Under the pieces are notes generated by a model. It was not told the DNA's origin. It did not search any database and saw only the letters and a program-made list of their open reading frames with translations. A stretch of 64,000 nt of DNA. It comes from Drechslerella dactyloides. Lineage: Eukaryota > Ascomycota > Orbiliomycetes > Orbiliales > Orbiliaceae. Below are positions 12,081 through 23,989 of the stretch, one piece after another. Numbering within the stretch: position 1 is the first letter of the stretch; each line of letters starts with the position of its first letter. A program made the translations under genes and the position numbers. The stretch spans positions 1,488,001 to 1,552,000 of the forward strand of contig JAGTWJ010000003.1 in NCBI GenBank assembly GCA_020064725.1, given 5' to 3'.

Positions 12081-12859
12081 GGGATTTCACCCAAAAGAGA
12101 AGGGGCCAAGCGCTTGAAAGATTTACACTGTAACACCAGATACAAAAGAAAGAAAGAAAAGAAAAGAAACTGATTCCTACAGGATGGCAATGAAGCTTCC
12201 GTACACCTCGCACTGTCTCTCCATTGATGGTTTAATTTGCCGCCAAAGTTTGTGCAGCATTTTCAACACCATCAACCGCTGCTGTTTTCAGAGTCTCACC
12301 CTCACGAACGACAGCCTTCCGAACCATGCCTGAGAAAGACATTGGTCAAATCGTGCTGCTCGATACGTCGCTTCAATCCGATCGAGGTAATTCAGATCCG
12401 TCTCGTTCCATTTCTTACGTCGGAGCACCGGCGCACTTCTGTGCTTTTGTTGTTGCTGGCCAGGTAGTCTTGATTGTCAAGATTTCTATCAGCGGAGTAC
12501 CACTGAGACGGATGGTCTATGATTGGATCAAAAATAAAGCCTAGCTCAAAAGGGGATCCCAGACCGCATCCGGATCGTCATCCTCGATAACCAGCGGCCT
12601 CGTGAAACGTGGGCCGGGCCGGCGCTTCTCCACGGCGGCCGTCGTAACATCCTCTTCGACACCTCCAACCTCTCCCCCGTCATCCCGGTGTCCGAACATC
12701 TCGGGAGACACGTCCACTCCACCTTCAACGGCTATCTCCTCCCCTGGCTCCTTCGACCAAGACCGCCAGCTTGCCACTTGCTGTTCTGTTGCTTGTGATC
12801 ATCTGGAGTCCATTGAGGATAAAAATATACATCTGACGGAAAGATGTGTATAAGTGGGT

Positions 12860-14045
12860 TCAAGTCCGCCCCATCGATGCGGCCCGGGGGATCTTGTTGC
12901 CAAACTTCTTCCGTTGCATTCGGCGCTTTCGCTTTCTTGCACTTGAGAAGTTGATGGATGCGAGTTTCGATAAATTCTTTTCTGTCCTCCCAAGGTTCTT
13001 TGAAATTCCGGACTGGCAGCCCTTCAAGACCTCCTTGGTAATTGCGAAATCCGCCTTTTCCTTCGATAATGGGTCATCGAACCTGACCGTTTTTCTGGGA
13101 GTGCCTTCGACGTCTTCCTCGTCTCCATCGTCGTCGTCGTCGTACATAAGTCTCGATTTAACCTCTATGGGTTTCCAGGTTGAGATGTATGTACGGGGTG
13201 TCGCATGGACAGCGGTGGTGGCACCTAAGACGTCGAAATGAAGCGCAAATGCGGGAATCATTGGCTTTCTGTCAGCAGCGATCGCCCTGGCCACTTCCCA
13301 TGATGGATCCTCAGGCGGATAAAAGAGCTACGAAATGAGTACCAGTTAGTCAAGATTCTAGTGAATACCTTACCCCTCTTGGAAAATGGTGCTTACCTTC
13401 TCGCATTCGGGTTCAATGTCGAGATCTTGTAGAATAGAGCTCACAAGAGGTCTAATGCTCTGGGTGGAAATGTGGCGGGTCGTAGCTATCCAGGCGTCGC
13501 TCTTGTGATACAAGATGTATCTTGTCAGGTGGGAAGTCAGTCGAGTATCTAGATATCTCTATGACCTTGGCCGCGCACGCTTTGAACATAGATACTATGG
13601 TCCCCAGCGAGTCTGCAGTGAGTATGAAAAACTTCTTAGTGAGGAGGCTTTGGTGTGGAGCAAACTCTCTCGCGTGTTTCAACCATTCCTCTGAGCTGAG
13701 GCCACTAGGAATACCGACGTAGGATCATTGGGAACCAGATTTTTGTGCAAGCTAATCAAAAGCCTATGAGCGAGGTCTGCACAGCCATATGGAGGGACCT
13801 AGCTAAGTACTTACCTGGATAGCTTCAACGTCAGCGTTCGAATAATCAATAAGGGCGCCTGGACCCTCCGTGTAATGATGAACACGTAAGTCTCGAGCAC
13901 GGAACTCTATCCGTACTGTGATTCCTTCGTTGCCACCGGACGGTATGAAAATGTTGACAATGTGGAAGGTTTGGTCATTGCTGACAAATGCTGCGATGTA
14001 ATTTTTGCTGGACTGAGAATGGCTTTCTTGCTGAATTGGGCGCTA
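12860..14045 (-). pseudogene. Probable disrupted hypothetical gene
   Basis: The minus strand holds a chain of coding-like segments with good splice sites. The segment from about 14045 to 13815 contains NYIAAFVSNDQTFHIV. An intron with a GTAAGT donor follows. The segment from about 13750 to 13455 contains HAREFAPHQSLLTKKFF. The next runs to about 13400 (IRPLVSSILQDLDIE), then an intron, then 13327-12860 (AADRKPMIPAFALHFD, an acidic DDDDD tract and a basic tail). Two defects break it: an in-frame TGA just after the first intron, and a one-base shift near 13465-13480. I do not recognise the domain. Defects plus a relic-rich neighbourhood favour a pseudogene, but unusual splicing cannot be ruled out. 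A further 78-codon acidic frame at 12541-12777 on the same strand may be another piece. Confidence 0.4.
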
Positions 14046-14265
14046 TGTAACTTGTCGGTTCGTAGTTTCTGTGATGCGAGGCTTCGCCGCGGGACAAACT
14101 AGCTAGCCATCTCTGTGGGCTATGAGACTTTTGTTTTGAAGGGTTCGAATTGATGGGAGGTTAAGAAGGATGTATTGGAGAAAAAAGATTTTGGAAATAC
14201 TTTCAGCCAAAGCCCTGGGTAGTGTTGCGCTGAGTAGCTGCCACAGGCTTTGTTTATTCTAGAAG

Positions 14266-14292
14266 CTAGTAGACGTAGAGGCCGTCTACTAG
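14266..14292. repeat. Perfect 10-bp inverted repeat (hairpin)
   Basis: CTAGTAGACG at 14266-14275 and its exact reverse complement CGTCTACTAG at 14283-14292 flank a 7-nt loop. No T-run follows it as in a bacterial terminator. It lies in a stretch without genes; its role is unknown. Confidence 0.7.
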
Positions 14293-16272
14293 AAGGGTCT
14301 CGCATGGGGCTCTGTTATAAGGTACCTCAACTCTCAAGATTTGCAAGCTCTAGGCAAGTACTGCTGGCTCCAAGACCTTCACGGAGTCAACTTAGTAATA
14401 CTACCCTCCTTCGAGGCTTTAAGCACAGCTTTACAAGCTTTAACAGCTTGAATGTCGCAAAGCAATAGCCAAATTCCAACAAGGCGCACCAAGAAATGAG
14501 GTAGCAATGCATCGATTGTTACTAGGGCTTTACTCGTATAAACTTGAGGAAACAGGAGCCGTAGAAAGGGTTATTCTTGAACACGCTACATACAGGTTAA
14601 CTATTGGCTTTGGATACCATGGATCAACGATATATTGGCTCCTAAGCACATGCTGTGGTATACGTATGCATGACGGCATCTATAACTCTCAGCCAAGTAT
14701 TTGTATTTTCGGAAAACAAATACTACAGACGATATACATAATATCAAAAACCCTGTGGTAGACTAGGATAGGGAGAAGAAAACTCAATCTAGCTTATCCT
14801 TCTCAAAAAGGGAAGAGCTTGGTTTGTGAGGCTATGTATATTTTAGTACTACCTACCGAGTAAGTACTCGTTTATAAGTTTTCTTCATACTCCGGCTTGT
14901 TTCGGGCACTGCACGTATATTCAAAACTGTGCACACGTGGTTTGTTGGGTATTAATTCATGCAACGCCGCCGGCGACCATTGCTGAGTTTTCCGAAGGAT
15001 TATAATTTCGAGAAGGTTTTCGAAGGATTTCGAGAAATGTTTCAATGCGTATCGGAGCTCGTGTAGCTATTGATCGACTGCCGGGTCGAACCTTTTCGTC
15101 TAGTCTCGAAACGCCGACCCTTCGAGGCTTGGTTCGTCTGATTATGAGACATACGCAAGCTAACTGCGAAAAGTTACACAAGCCGAAGTCGACGTCGGGA
15201 GCGCGCAACGCAGAACGTTCGGCAAGCTGCAGCGAAGATCGATCGACTGTGCCGACGCGATCGAATCGAAGCAGCCGATTGGATGTTCCCTCAGTGGCGG
15301 CTGCGAGGATGATTGGTGCACGGGCCATGATGCACATTAAGTTCAAGGGCAATCCTTTACGCTAGCAGGTCCTTCTGGGGTAGATTTATAAATCTTGAGG
15401 TTCTGGCGTTGGAAATGCGAACACCCAGAAGAAGATGGCATACCCGGTAAGGACAGCTCCTTCGAGGAGGATGCCGTGACACGACGCTTTTGCTCTTGCC
15501 CACAAGTTCGATGCATCCACAACGGTTGAGACAGCAATGTACCCACCTGTGGATCCCCAGTGCCTTCCACAATTGAACAATCTGTAAGATCTAACGGTAT
15601 GCCCCGACAAAACTACCCCATAACCTCTCCCGCTTGGCCCACTGCAAAAAATCTTAACCTTGACAAGCCTTGACCCATGCATGTGCCAAGGCTGTCAAAT
15701 GCAAATTGCCGTTGCCGACCAATGAATCAACGGGATATTCTCAGAAATTTGAGAAGTACCCATCTCCGCGATGTGCACCCCCCAAGGGCTATAACACCGT
15801 CGATATAGCAAGCGCAGCGCATCCTGTTTCCCTCAAAACACAAACAGACAGGCCACGAACCACTGCCGGCATGCCAATGGCATGGCATATGCGTCTGCGC
15901 CATAAGGGATTTTAAGGCTGAGGGGTGCGGCGCTATTCTGCAGCTGGTTAAATAACCGCCAAGAGGCCTTTCCCGCGTGCACAGGATGAATTAAGACTAG
16001 ACAGCTGAAAGGACAAAACGTAGCCTCGAACGCCATGGCCCTCAGCCGCGAAAGGAGCCCCGAATCGAATCCCGCCAATCTTAAAAGACAAGAGCGGCCG
16101 TTTTGTTTGGGGGGGAGCTTACCGAGAAGGCTGTCTTCTTCCGTTCCCTTGCTTGAGATTTCGGTTCTTCATTCATCCTTGATTACTTCATCCTCGTTTT
16201 TTCTTTCTTTATCGTATGGTGTCGGATTTCGATTTGAATTTGGAGGACTGTTCCCCGCATACGGACTAAGCT
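14293..16272. other. Region without a recognisable gene
   Basis: Between the relic zone and the pepsin-fold gene. Open frames of up to about 130 codons (for example 14957-15352 on the minus strand and 15045-15365 on the plus strand) overlap each other on opposite strands and show no domain. The last few hundred bases are the promoter and 5' leader of the next gene. Confidence 0.45.
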
Positions 16273-18494
16273 ATGGGGTATCACGATAGTTGGCCTTCGA
16301 GGCCTCCGTTTCGCGGGCTCATACTCGCTTCGCTCGTGCTTCTCCACAGTTTTTCCTGTGTTGTGGCGCGGTCGGTCGAACGACGACAGGCGACACAGGG
16401 GCAGCAGTATGTGGTGATGCCTGTGAAATATGTGAGTATACTTTTCAGGAGACGTCGATGCGCTCGTTAAATATATATCGATATATCAAGATGATATCTG
16501 AGGCTAACAGCGTCGATTTTTCACCACCTTAGAACCTCACGATCCTCGGAAAGCTCGATGGCAACCTGTATGCGAATCTTCAATTCGAACCAAGTGCGTA
16601 ATGTTTTTATTATCACACCTGCCTATTTGTATCGAGGTGGATATGCGTATACGGAGCCTCAATATGATACTTCCATGTTCTGCGCCGACACGGTACTACA
16701 AGATCGAATAACTAACGTTTCATGGTCAACGTGCGACAGATAACCAGACCGTCACCTTGGGAATAACCAGCGATTCCGTCACATGGGTCCCCGAACAACC
16801 AGCCTCGATAGCGAGTTTCTGCGCAAACTCCTCGAATACGCAAGGCTGTCAGATCGCAGGATCGGTCAGCGGATACTGTGAGTATCATAAAGTCCAGCAC
16901 CCTTCAAAGCGTCCAAGGTTACTGATGTGCCGGTGACGTACGATAGATACCCCGAAGAGCGATGTTTCGAGAACCGACAGTTTCTACTACGCTTATTACG
17001 GCTCAGATCTCAATGTCCGCCTACCCCGAGCGTATCGAGAAAACTATATCGCATGTACAACGTTACTGATAGGGAATCGATATTGTATATAGGCTACCGG
17101 ATACTGGACCGACAGCACCGTCTCCGCGGGAGGCGTCAGCATCGACCTTCAATTCGGCGTCGCCCAGAACTGGAACAGCATCCCCAGCCTCGGACTGGGC
17201 CTCTGGCCGACGATCCCCGCGCAGAAGGGTCCCAGCTATCTCGCAGCGCTGGAACAACAGGGCAAAATCGCCGGACAGTACGTCAGCTGCTACGATCTGA
17301 CGGCGACGTCGGACTCCGGCAGCATCATCTTTGGCGGCGTGGACTTGCACAAGTTCAACGGCAAGTTTACGATCTGGAGTAACTTCAACCTTCCCGGTAT
17401 CATCACGACGCCGTCGATGCGCGTGCTGCTCGGTCAGAACGTCTCGGCCGTGCCGGAACCCAGGCAGGCCATAGCGCTCGTCAACCCCTTCACGCCGTAT
17501 GTGTTTCATCTCCACTAGCCTGACGATGGTTGCTTCGAATGCATTTACTAAGCGGCGAAATTCACATCTAGGTTCATGTACCTCCCGGACAACCTGCTCA
17601 ACCTCATCGTCAAGACTCTCGGCGCGCAGACGGTCAATTCCATCGGCGGATACGGCCTGCCGTGCAATACTCAAATCGACCCGACCTGGCAGCTCGAGGT
17701 GTCCTTCTCGCAGCTCGTTATCAATATACCCTATAGGCAGCTCCTGAGCACCGCCACGACGGCGAGGGGCGACTTGTGCTTCCTCGCGGTTCTGCCCATG
17801 TCGTTCTATCAGACACCGGGGTTCAATCTCTCCTACGTGCTCGGCGGCCCCTTCTTCAGGTCAGTACCAATCAACCGCCGTGATATAATTCTCCTTGGTA
17901 TAGTGCGGTAGACTGATACAATCGATATATAGGTCGGCATACGTCGTCGTAAACCCCACGGATAACACCACCGCCATCGCCGTCGCAAACCCCAACGTCA
18001 CGTCGCAAAACGTCGTAGCGCTAGGCGGGCCCTTCGGCACCGCGCTCTCCTCTCTCCAAGGCGTCGCGCCACCACCCGGATCAACGGAAACGAGCGTCTC
18101 AAATTCTACATCCTCCTCGAAAAAGTCAAACACAGGCGCCATCGTCGGCGGCGTGGTAGGCGGAATCGGCGGACTGCTGCTCGTCGGCGCCGGTATCTGG
18201 TTCATGAAAGGCCGGAAGCGGGAGGAGGACGCGCCCATCGTTCCTCCCGGCGTCAGCGAGCACCATCCCCCAGAGCTGCCAGGCGGCGGTATCATCCGCC
18301 AGCCAACAGAGCTGGACGGCGGATACGGAGGCGGCGAGATGAAGAAGGTCGGGGCGTCGGCGATGCAGCCGCCGGGGCCGTTTGCGGAGCTGCCGCCGCA
18401 TGCTCATGGCGGTGGTGGTGGGGGGTATGAGCCGGTACCACAGCATCAACCGCCGCCGCCGCCGGGGCGGCATGAGACCTACGAGCTTGCTTAG
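16273..18494 (+). CDS. Pepsin-fold (A1-like) transmembrane protein lacking catalytic Asp, seven exons, about 571 aa
   Basis: Exons are 16273-16431, 16533-16593, 16740-16877, 16947-17050, 17093-17496, 17572-17859 and 17933-18494. A signal peptide (about 15-35) leads into a two-lobed pepsin-like ectodomain. One TM helix follows (about 452-475, AIVGGVVGG start), then a Pro/Gly-rich cytosolic tail. The two catalytic Asp-Thr/Ser-Gly positions are altered. The first lobe reads GITSDSVTWVP with Ile82 where Asp is expected. The second reads ALVNPFTPFMYLP with Asn285 in place of Asp. The surrounding WVP and YLP residues keep the alignment secure. It should therefore be an inactive protease homologue, perhaps a cell-surface binding or sensor protein. 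The frame requires a GC-AG intron at 17051-17092 (42 nt). There are several N-glycosylation sequons (NQT, NSS, NVT). Confidence 0.8.
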
Positions 18495-19056
18495 CGGGTA
18501 GGCTTGGGGTTTTGAGTTTGCAACATCGTTACAAGATACCATATAATACGTATTAATGTCGTCCTTTTCATTCTCGTATACATGTATGTAGTGAACCATA
18601 TCACAGGTGGCGAAATTCCACATTATTTTTTTGGCAGCAATTCGATCTGCGACAGAGATGAGTCTCAGATCATGGGATACTCCTTGCTATATCATCGGCT
18701 GGTGGTAGATTGATTGATTGATCGATTGAGGTATATAACAGATGTAGCACGCTTCGAAAAGCTCTGTACAGGCGCATACACCCGTTCCGAACACGAAAAA
18801 CCAGACGACAACTGCAGCTATGCACGCGTGCATCAACTCCCAAAAGCAAATCATAGAGAAGTCGGGATAGGTACATATACTATAACGCAGATTTTTGGAA
18901 ATTCTTCAACATCCATCCAGGCATTAAAAATCAGTCCGCCATTCCACACCCACAGCCCACAGCTCGGGGTAGGCGAGCTTCACTGAATCCGCCCGCCTCA
19001 GTCTCAGACCTGCGTACTTATTTATAAAGTAGTTGGTAACAGTCTCAAGACACATT
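18495..19056. other. Convergent intergenic region
   Basis: 3' flanks of the pepsin-fold gene and SDHB. No coding signal is seen. A GATTGATTGATCGATTG tetranucleotide-like tract lies near 18712. Confidence 0.5.
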
Positions 19057-20122
19057 CTACGAGCTCTGCACCATCAACTGCTTGATCTCGGCGATGGCAA
19101 GACCGGGGTTCAGACCCTTCGGACAGGTCCGCGCGCAGTTCATGATCGTATGGCAGCGGTACAGCGACATGCTGTTGTCCAGCATATCCTTCCTCTCCCC
19201 GCTCATCTGGTCACGCGAGTCCGCGAGCCACCTACCAACATATACCGCATCAGCAACTACATCCACACAACAACAAAAAATACTAGTAGGAAGGTATCGG
19301 AGTGTACTCACCTGTACGCCTGCATGAGCACCGCGGGCCCCAGATACTCCTCCTGGTTCCACCAGTAGCTCGGACACGACGTGCTGCAGCACGCGCACAA
19401 AATGCACTCGTACAGTCCGTCCAGCTTGCGTCGCTCCTCTTTGCTCTGCCGGATCTCCTTGCCGTCCGGGTTCGGGTCATTGCGCTGCAGGTACGGCTTG
19501 ATGGACTTGTACTGCTTGTAGAAATTGGTCAGGTCGGGCACGAGGTCGCGGACGATGTACATGTGCGGCAGCGGGTATATCCGCGTCGTCTGCGATGCAT
19601 CGCGGTTTATGCGGCCTGATAAAACGGTTAGTACATATATTACTTCGATCGAGCTCTATTGATAGCGAAGCATTTGTGTAATTGGATTGAGGAGTATGTA
19701 AGGGTGGTAATGGCGTGACATTACATACACAGACAGGCGAGCGTATTTGTGCCCTCGATGTTCATGGCGCAGCTGCCGCAGATGCCCTCCCTGCAGCTCC
19801 GCCGGAACGTCAACGTGGGGTCCTGCTCGTTCTTTATCCGGATCAATGCATCGAGCACCATGGGCCCCGTCTCGTTCAGGTCGAGCGTGTATTCTTGCAT
19901 GTGCGGCTTCTTCGTCGGCTCGTCAGGCGACCAGCGGTAGATCTGGAACTTTTTGAACATGGGCTCCTTCTTCGTCGGCGACGGGTCGTTGTCCGTCGGC
20001 GGCATGGCGCCTACGGAGGCCAGACTGCGGGTCGTGATGCGGATTGCCTGTGGGGTTGCTACTGCCCGTCGGATACTCGACGAGGCGAGCAGCCGGAGGG
20101 GCGTCTGGCGGAGGGCTGCCAT
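19057..20122 (-). CDS. SDHB: Succinate dehydrogenase iron-sulfur subunit, three exons, about 290 aa
   Basis: Complex II iron-sulfur protein of the mitochondrial inner membrane, which passes electrons from FAD to ubiquinone. Exons are 20122-19729, 19615-19312 and 19231-19057. An Arg/Ser-rich N-terminal presequence (MAALRQTPLRLLASSSIRR) precedes the ferredoxin-like domain. All three cluster motifs are present: CREGICGSC with a later LAC for [2Fe-2S], CILCACCSTSCP for [4Fe-4S], and CHTIMNCARTCP for [3Fe-4S]. Residues that change in carboxamide-resistant fungi have wild-type identity here: Pro of STSCPSYWW, the following Asn, and His of RCHTIMNC. Length is normal for the family. The 5' flank is shared with no other promoter. 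Confidence 0.97.
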
Positions 20123-20815
20123 GGTTGGTCACAGCGTTGTCAACACGGCGATAGGTAGCACTGGCGGCGGGGTTGAAGCCAATGGCAAGCTCGCGAGCTG
20201 GTCGGTTCGACGATTGACGATGAGCTCGTGAGATCGTGAGCGGGCGGTGTGGCAAGGGCTGAGAAGAAGGAGAAGGTTTCGTGGCTGGCGTGATTTTTGG
20301 TTCGGAATATTGTCGAGCACCTCGGCCTCGGATGGCCGCACGCACACCCAAAAAAACTGACCTCATTATTGGCAGTCGCCCGACAAGGCATGTGCTCGGA
20401 TCCGGATCACGGCCAATCACACGGCTCCAAATTGTAATGGCCTGGCAAACGGCCGCCGCATGCAGACGGACGACCGTTAACTTGGAGAACGTCTAAAACC
20501 ACACTATCGATAGTATGCCATTGCTAATATACATATATGAAGATAAAGCAGCAAATTGACGCAGTCTGTCGCTATTAAAAGGCTGTAGATGAGCATTCCA
20601 TCGAACGAGTGAGGGCCCGAGGGTCAAGCGGGGGTGCTGTCCGCCGCGAAGACCAGGCCAAAGCAGAACTCAAAAAACACCGTCAAACAATCGTTCCGGA
20701 CATCCAACAGTACCAATCCCAGTGTAACAAGGCTAATAATCATCTAATCTGCCACTCTAAACACCCCGTCGTAACTAGTCGTCTCGCTCGTTCTATCATG
20801 TGAGCGTAAAAACTC
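20123..20815. other. Intergenic: SDHB promoter and 3' flank of the BTB gene
   Basis: Both neighbours are on the minus strand, so this holds SDHB upstream sequence and the terminator side of the BTB gene. No gene was recognised. Confidence 0.5.
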
Positions 20816-22509
20816 CTATCGATTGTAGCTGTCCATCTTGAACTTCCTCATGCCCTCTCGCGCGCAGTCGAGGGCCTCCAAAAATATCATGTCGGGCGTG
20901 ATGTCGTGGTGGTGCTCGTCCGCGCCAAATATGCTCCGGCCGACGGCTCGGAGGTCGCCCAGCAGCTCTGCAGCGGTGCGGTCCCACTTAGCGATCTTGA
21001 CGAGCGGGTACAGTTCCGCCTCTCGAAGTCCCTTGAGCGTTGTCCCTAGCACTCTGGAGTCGCAATCTCGAGGGCTCTGCTTCCTGTAGTAGAACGACTG
21101 GACTCCCACGTCGCATACCGGGTCGACGAATTTATCGATGAATCCTTGCGTGCAGTCATAGAGACTCGAGATGCACGCGCCTCGCGTTTCAATCAGCTCA
21201 CCTAGAAGTTTTCCAATTGTAAGCGCTGCGAATAGCTAGAATGGGACCGTCCGGGTCGAACTTACGCTGCAGGGACTGGGGCAGTCGCTGGAAGAACTCG
21301 TCGTCCTCTTGTTCGCCTTCGCACAGCTTCCACGAGAGCGCATTCGCACACATCTCAAAGACCGCCGTGTCCTTGAACGCCCAGGCGATGTACAACCACT
21401 TGGACAGCAGGTCCTTCTCCTTTGTGATCATCAGGTTGATGGCATTACCCGAGGCGCTATCGGCGCCTCTGCCGCCGCCGTCCTCCTCCAACTCGACCTT
21501 GGCCGTGCCGCCGGACATCCACAGCCTCGTCCAGGCCCAGGCGGCGTCGACGCAGTCGTATTTGTCCAGCACGATCGCGACTTCGGCGAGCTGGTCGCCG
21601 CTCAAACTCGATGGAATGCGTCGGCTCTGTAGATGGAGAATGTTGCAGACCGTGATGACGGCGCCCGGGTCGTCTTCGAACATTTGCAATTCGATATTCT
21701 TGTGCTGTTGGAAAGCGATGCCTTCGCTGAAGCGGTCAGGGGCCAGCAGGGCGCGAAAGTAGGAGCTGGCGATGGTCAGAATGTGCGACGACGCGAGAAC
21801 CTTTCGCCGGTCGGGAGATGTTGGCTGGCCGACCAGGAGGGCGACGTCGGCATTTGGCACTATGGTAACGGTTTCGCATGTTTGGAAGTCCGCATGCGGG
21901 GCTGGAGGCGGTGGAATGGCACGGGAAGGAAACGGTTTGCGGAGCGTGGGTGGCGTGGAGAACAGGTCTTCGCAAAGGCTCAGCTTACGGGCCGTTGGGG
22001 TTACCTAGAATGCGTCGTGTAAATCGTGAGTTCCCCAGCCTCCCCGGTCGCAGTTCGGTCTGCCGTATAAACGTTTAAAGGGGTTAACGTACCGGTCGAG
22101 AGATCGAGCTGGACGAGGCTCGGTTGTTGAAGACGTCTTCGAGCGACGGTTTATGGGAGACGCTGCGGGAAGTGAGATAGATGGTGCTGGCGGCGCTGTG
22201 GACCGAGTCCGCTCTGAGTCGGGGGCTGTCGTCCACGGCCTCGGGTGCCTGCAGGCTCAACATGGCTAGAGCGGTCACGTTGCTGCTGCCGGAGCTCGCG
22301 TTGCTGACGCTGGTGCTGCTTCCGCCGGCCATGTTGGAGATGTCGTCCGGGGCGACTTCGGACGGGTCCTGTTCGGGTTCGTGCGTGGGTTCGAGGTCGA
22401 GGCTGAGGTCGAGGTTGAGGTCGGCGGTGGATGTGGATGTGGATGTGGAGGGGAGGGCGAGGGAGGAGGTGGAGGAGGAAGCGGTGATGGCGACGGTGTT
22501 GTCCTGCAT
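20816..22509 (-). CDS. BTB/POZ domain protein, three exons, about 513 aa
   Basis: Exons are 22509-22093, 22004-21266 and 21201-20816. The first 140 residues are low complexity, with Ser/Thr repeats (SLALPSTSTSTSTADLN, from a GTGGAT repeat on the other strand) and acidic patches. The second exon carries a BTB fold at about residues 180-280: VPNADVALLVG, then LASSHILTIASSYFRALL, matching the usual D-x-x-L-V-V, S-x-x-F-x-x-x-L pattern. A helical region follows with Trp-rich and acidic segments. BTB domains mediate dimerisation or Cullin-3 binding; no Kelch, MATH or zinc finger is visible, so the partner is unknown. The second intron hides an alternative read-through frame ending soon after. Confidence 0.8.
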
Positions 22510-22586
22510 CTTGGAGATTATATTATTATATCGGGCTCAGGTTGAAACTCCAGCGGTGGCCAGGGGCAGCGCTGCTATAGCGGCAT

Positions 22587-22594
22587 CTTATATA
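22587..22594 (-). promoter_or_regulatory. TATA-like element upstream of the BTB gene
   Basis: TATATAAG on the minus strand, about 78-85 nt upstream of the BTB start codon. The upstream frame on this strand, rich in Glu/Gly codons, is therefore more likely leader or promoter than coding. Confidence 0.35.
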
Positions 22595-23989
22595 TCTCCG
22601 AGAGCGAGCGATGCGATGAGGAGGGCCGGAGCGCAGATTGGCCGTCCAGCTGGGCTGCATTTGGGCAGAGTTCGATCGGCCTCGGTTTGCCCTCCTCCTC
22701 CTGGCCAGCTGCTCCTCCGCCGCCGTGATGGCCTGCATGATTGCCTCCTCCTGCTCCTCCTCTTCTTCCTCCTCGGAGTTCGTGGACGGAGCCCATTGGC
22801 TGGCTGCTGCCGACGACCGGCGCCTTGCCTCTGTCGGACGGCAGGCCTGCGGAGAGGAGGGCTTCCAGAGCTTAAGGGCGTCTGGGGAAACCGTCAGCCG
22901 GCCGACGGAGCTTGGCAGGTGTCCATGTCTCCTGTTTCAAACGTTTTCTTCTGTTCGATCTCGAAGGGTAAAGATCGCGGTACCTTGGAGAGGGCATCTT
23001 GGCGGGATCGCGTCACCGTGTTCCTGCGTCGAGGCTCTGCCGTCCACGGCTGCAACTGCTTAAGTGTCGCATCGCGAATTGCAGGACTCGAGTAGCAACT
23101 CCAGGCTGATTGGGCCGAGATCTCAGATGCCAATTACCCGCCTCCCGATCGGACGACAGACTGAAATGTGTATCCTCTGAACAGGCCCGCAATCTTCGAT
23201 CGAGCTGTGTCAAAATTGTGAGCTCCCCTGTCCGCCTGGAAGTTCCCGAACGTTCGCAGGCCACACCGACATCCATGGGCCAGCGGTTTCAGCATCGCCA
23301 ATTCACCCGGTTTACCCGCTCAGCTCGGCCAGCCCGTTTCAGATGCGACCAGCAAACCCGGTCCAAGGCCCTCCCGGCTTTGGCCTGCCCGACTCGTCAG
23401 CACGCCGGCCTCCAACGCCCAAATTCCAACATGTAACACCGCGCTTCTCAATCCGCGGCCGGGACAATCTCCAGTCGAGCCGGGAGGCCAGACGCGCATG
23501 GGTAGGGAATTCCGGCTGAGTTTACCGACTCGGCGGGCCTCGAAACAATGCATCTGCAGATGCATACGATCTAGCTTGCGCCTTGCACCTGGCAGACCTG
23601 TTCTCAATATCACCAGCTGTGGCCAGCTGACCCTGATCGCACAACCTGATGAGAACCACCAGGACAGGCCGCTGTCGTGCTTCCCCGTCCTAGCTATCAA
23701 GACGCTGCGGTCTGTGGACCAGGGATGCATTGGCATTCCTTGGATCGCATGTAGACAGGTATGGGGGCTTCCCAAGGCCCGGACGTCTTGGCTATTTTGC
23801 CATAGCACCTGTGATATTGGTTATATCGTTTACTGACGACTTACGTTTATATAAGATCTATGCATCCCTCCGTCTTCAGCTGAACCATCGGCTTTCCTCC
23901 CTCCAGCTCTCCAGCAACAGTCAGCTTGATCTATCGTATTGTATATATCTTTTTCAGCATCTTCAAGTTACTTTGATAGTACCTCCAAG
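22595..23989. other. Divergent intergenic region between the BTB and AA9 genes
   Basis: About 1.4 kb upstream of both genes. Long open frames cross it (a 304-codon plus-strand frame from 22181 to 23095) but consist of Arg/Ser/Leu-rich low-complexity sequence antisense to the BTB exon and its leader. No domain is present, so I read it as non-coding regulatory sequence. Confidence 0.45.
23848..23855 (+). promoter_or_regulatory. TATA-like element upstream of the AA9 gene
   Basis: TATATAAG about 135 nt before the AA9 start codon, a plausible core-promoter distance in filamentous fungi. Confidence 0.4.

Noticed and set aside
12853..12875. tRNA-like T-loop (GGGTTCAAGTCC) preceded by a 6-bp hairpin
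   Set aside because: The T-stem does not pair, the 7-nt loop of the hairpin lacks U33, and no acceptor stem or D-arm can be formed.
22181..23095. 304-codon plus-strand open frame
   Set aside because: It is antisense to the first BTB exon and leader, has low-complexity Arg/Leu/Ser composition and no domain.
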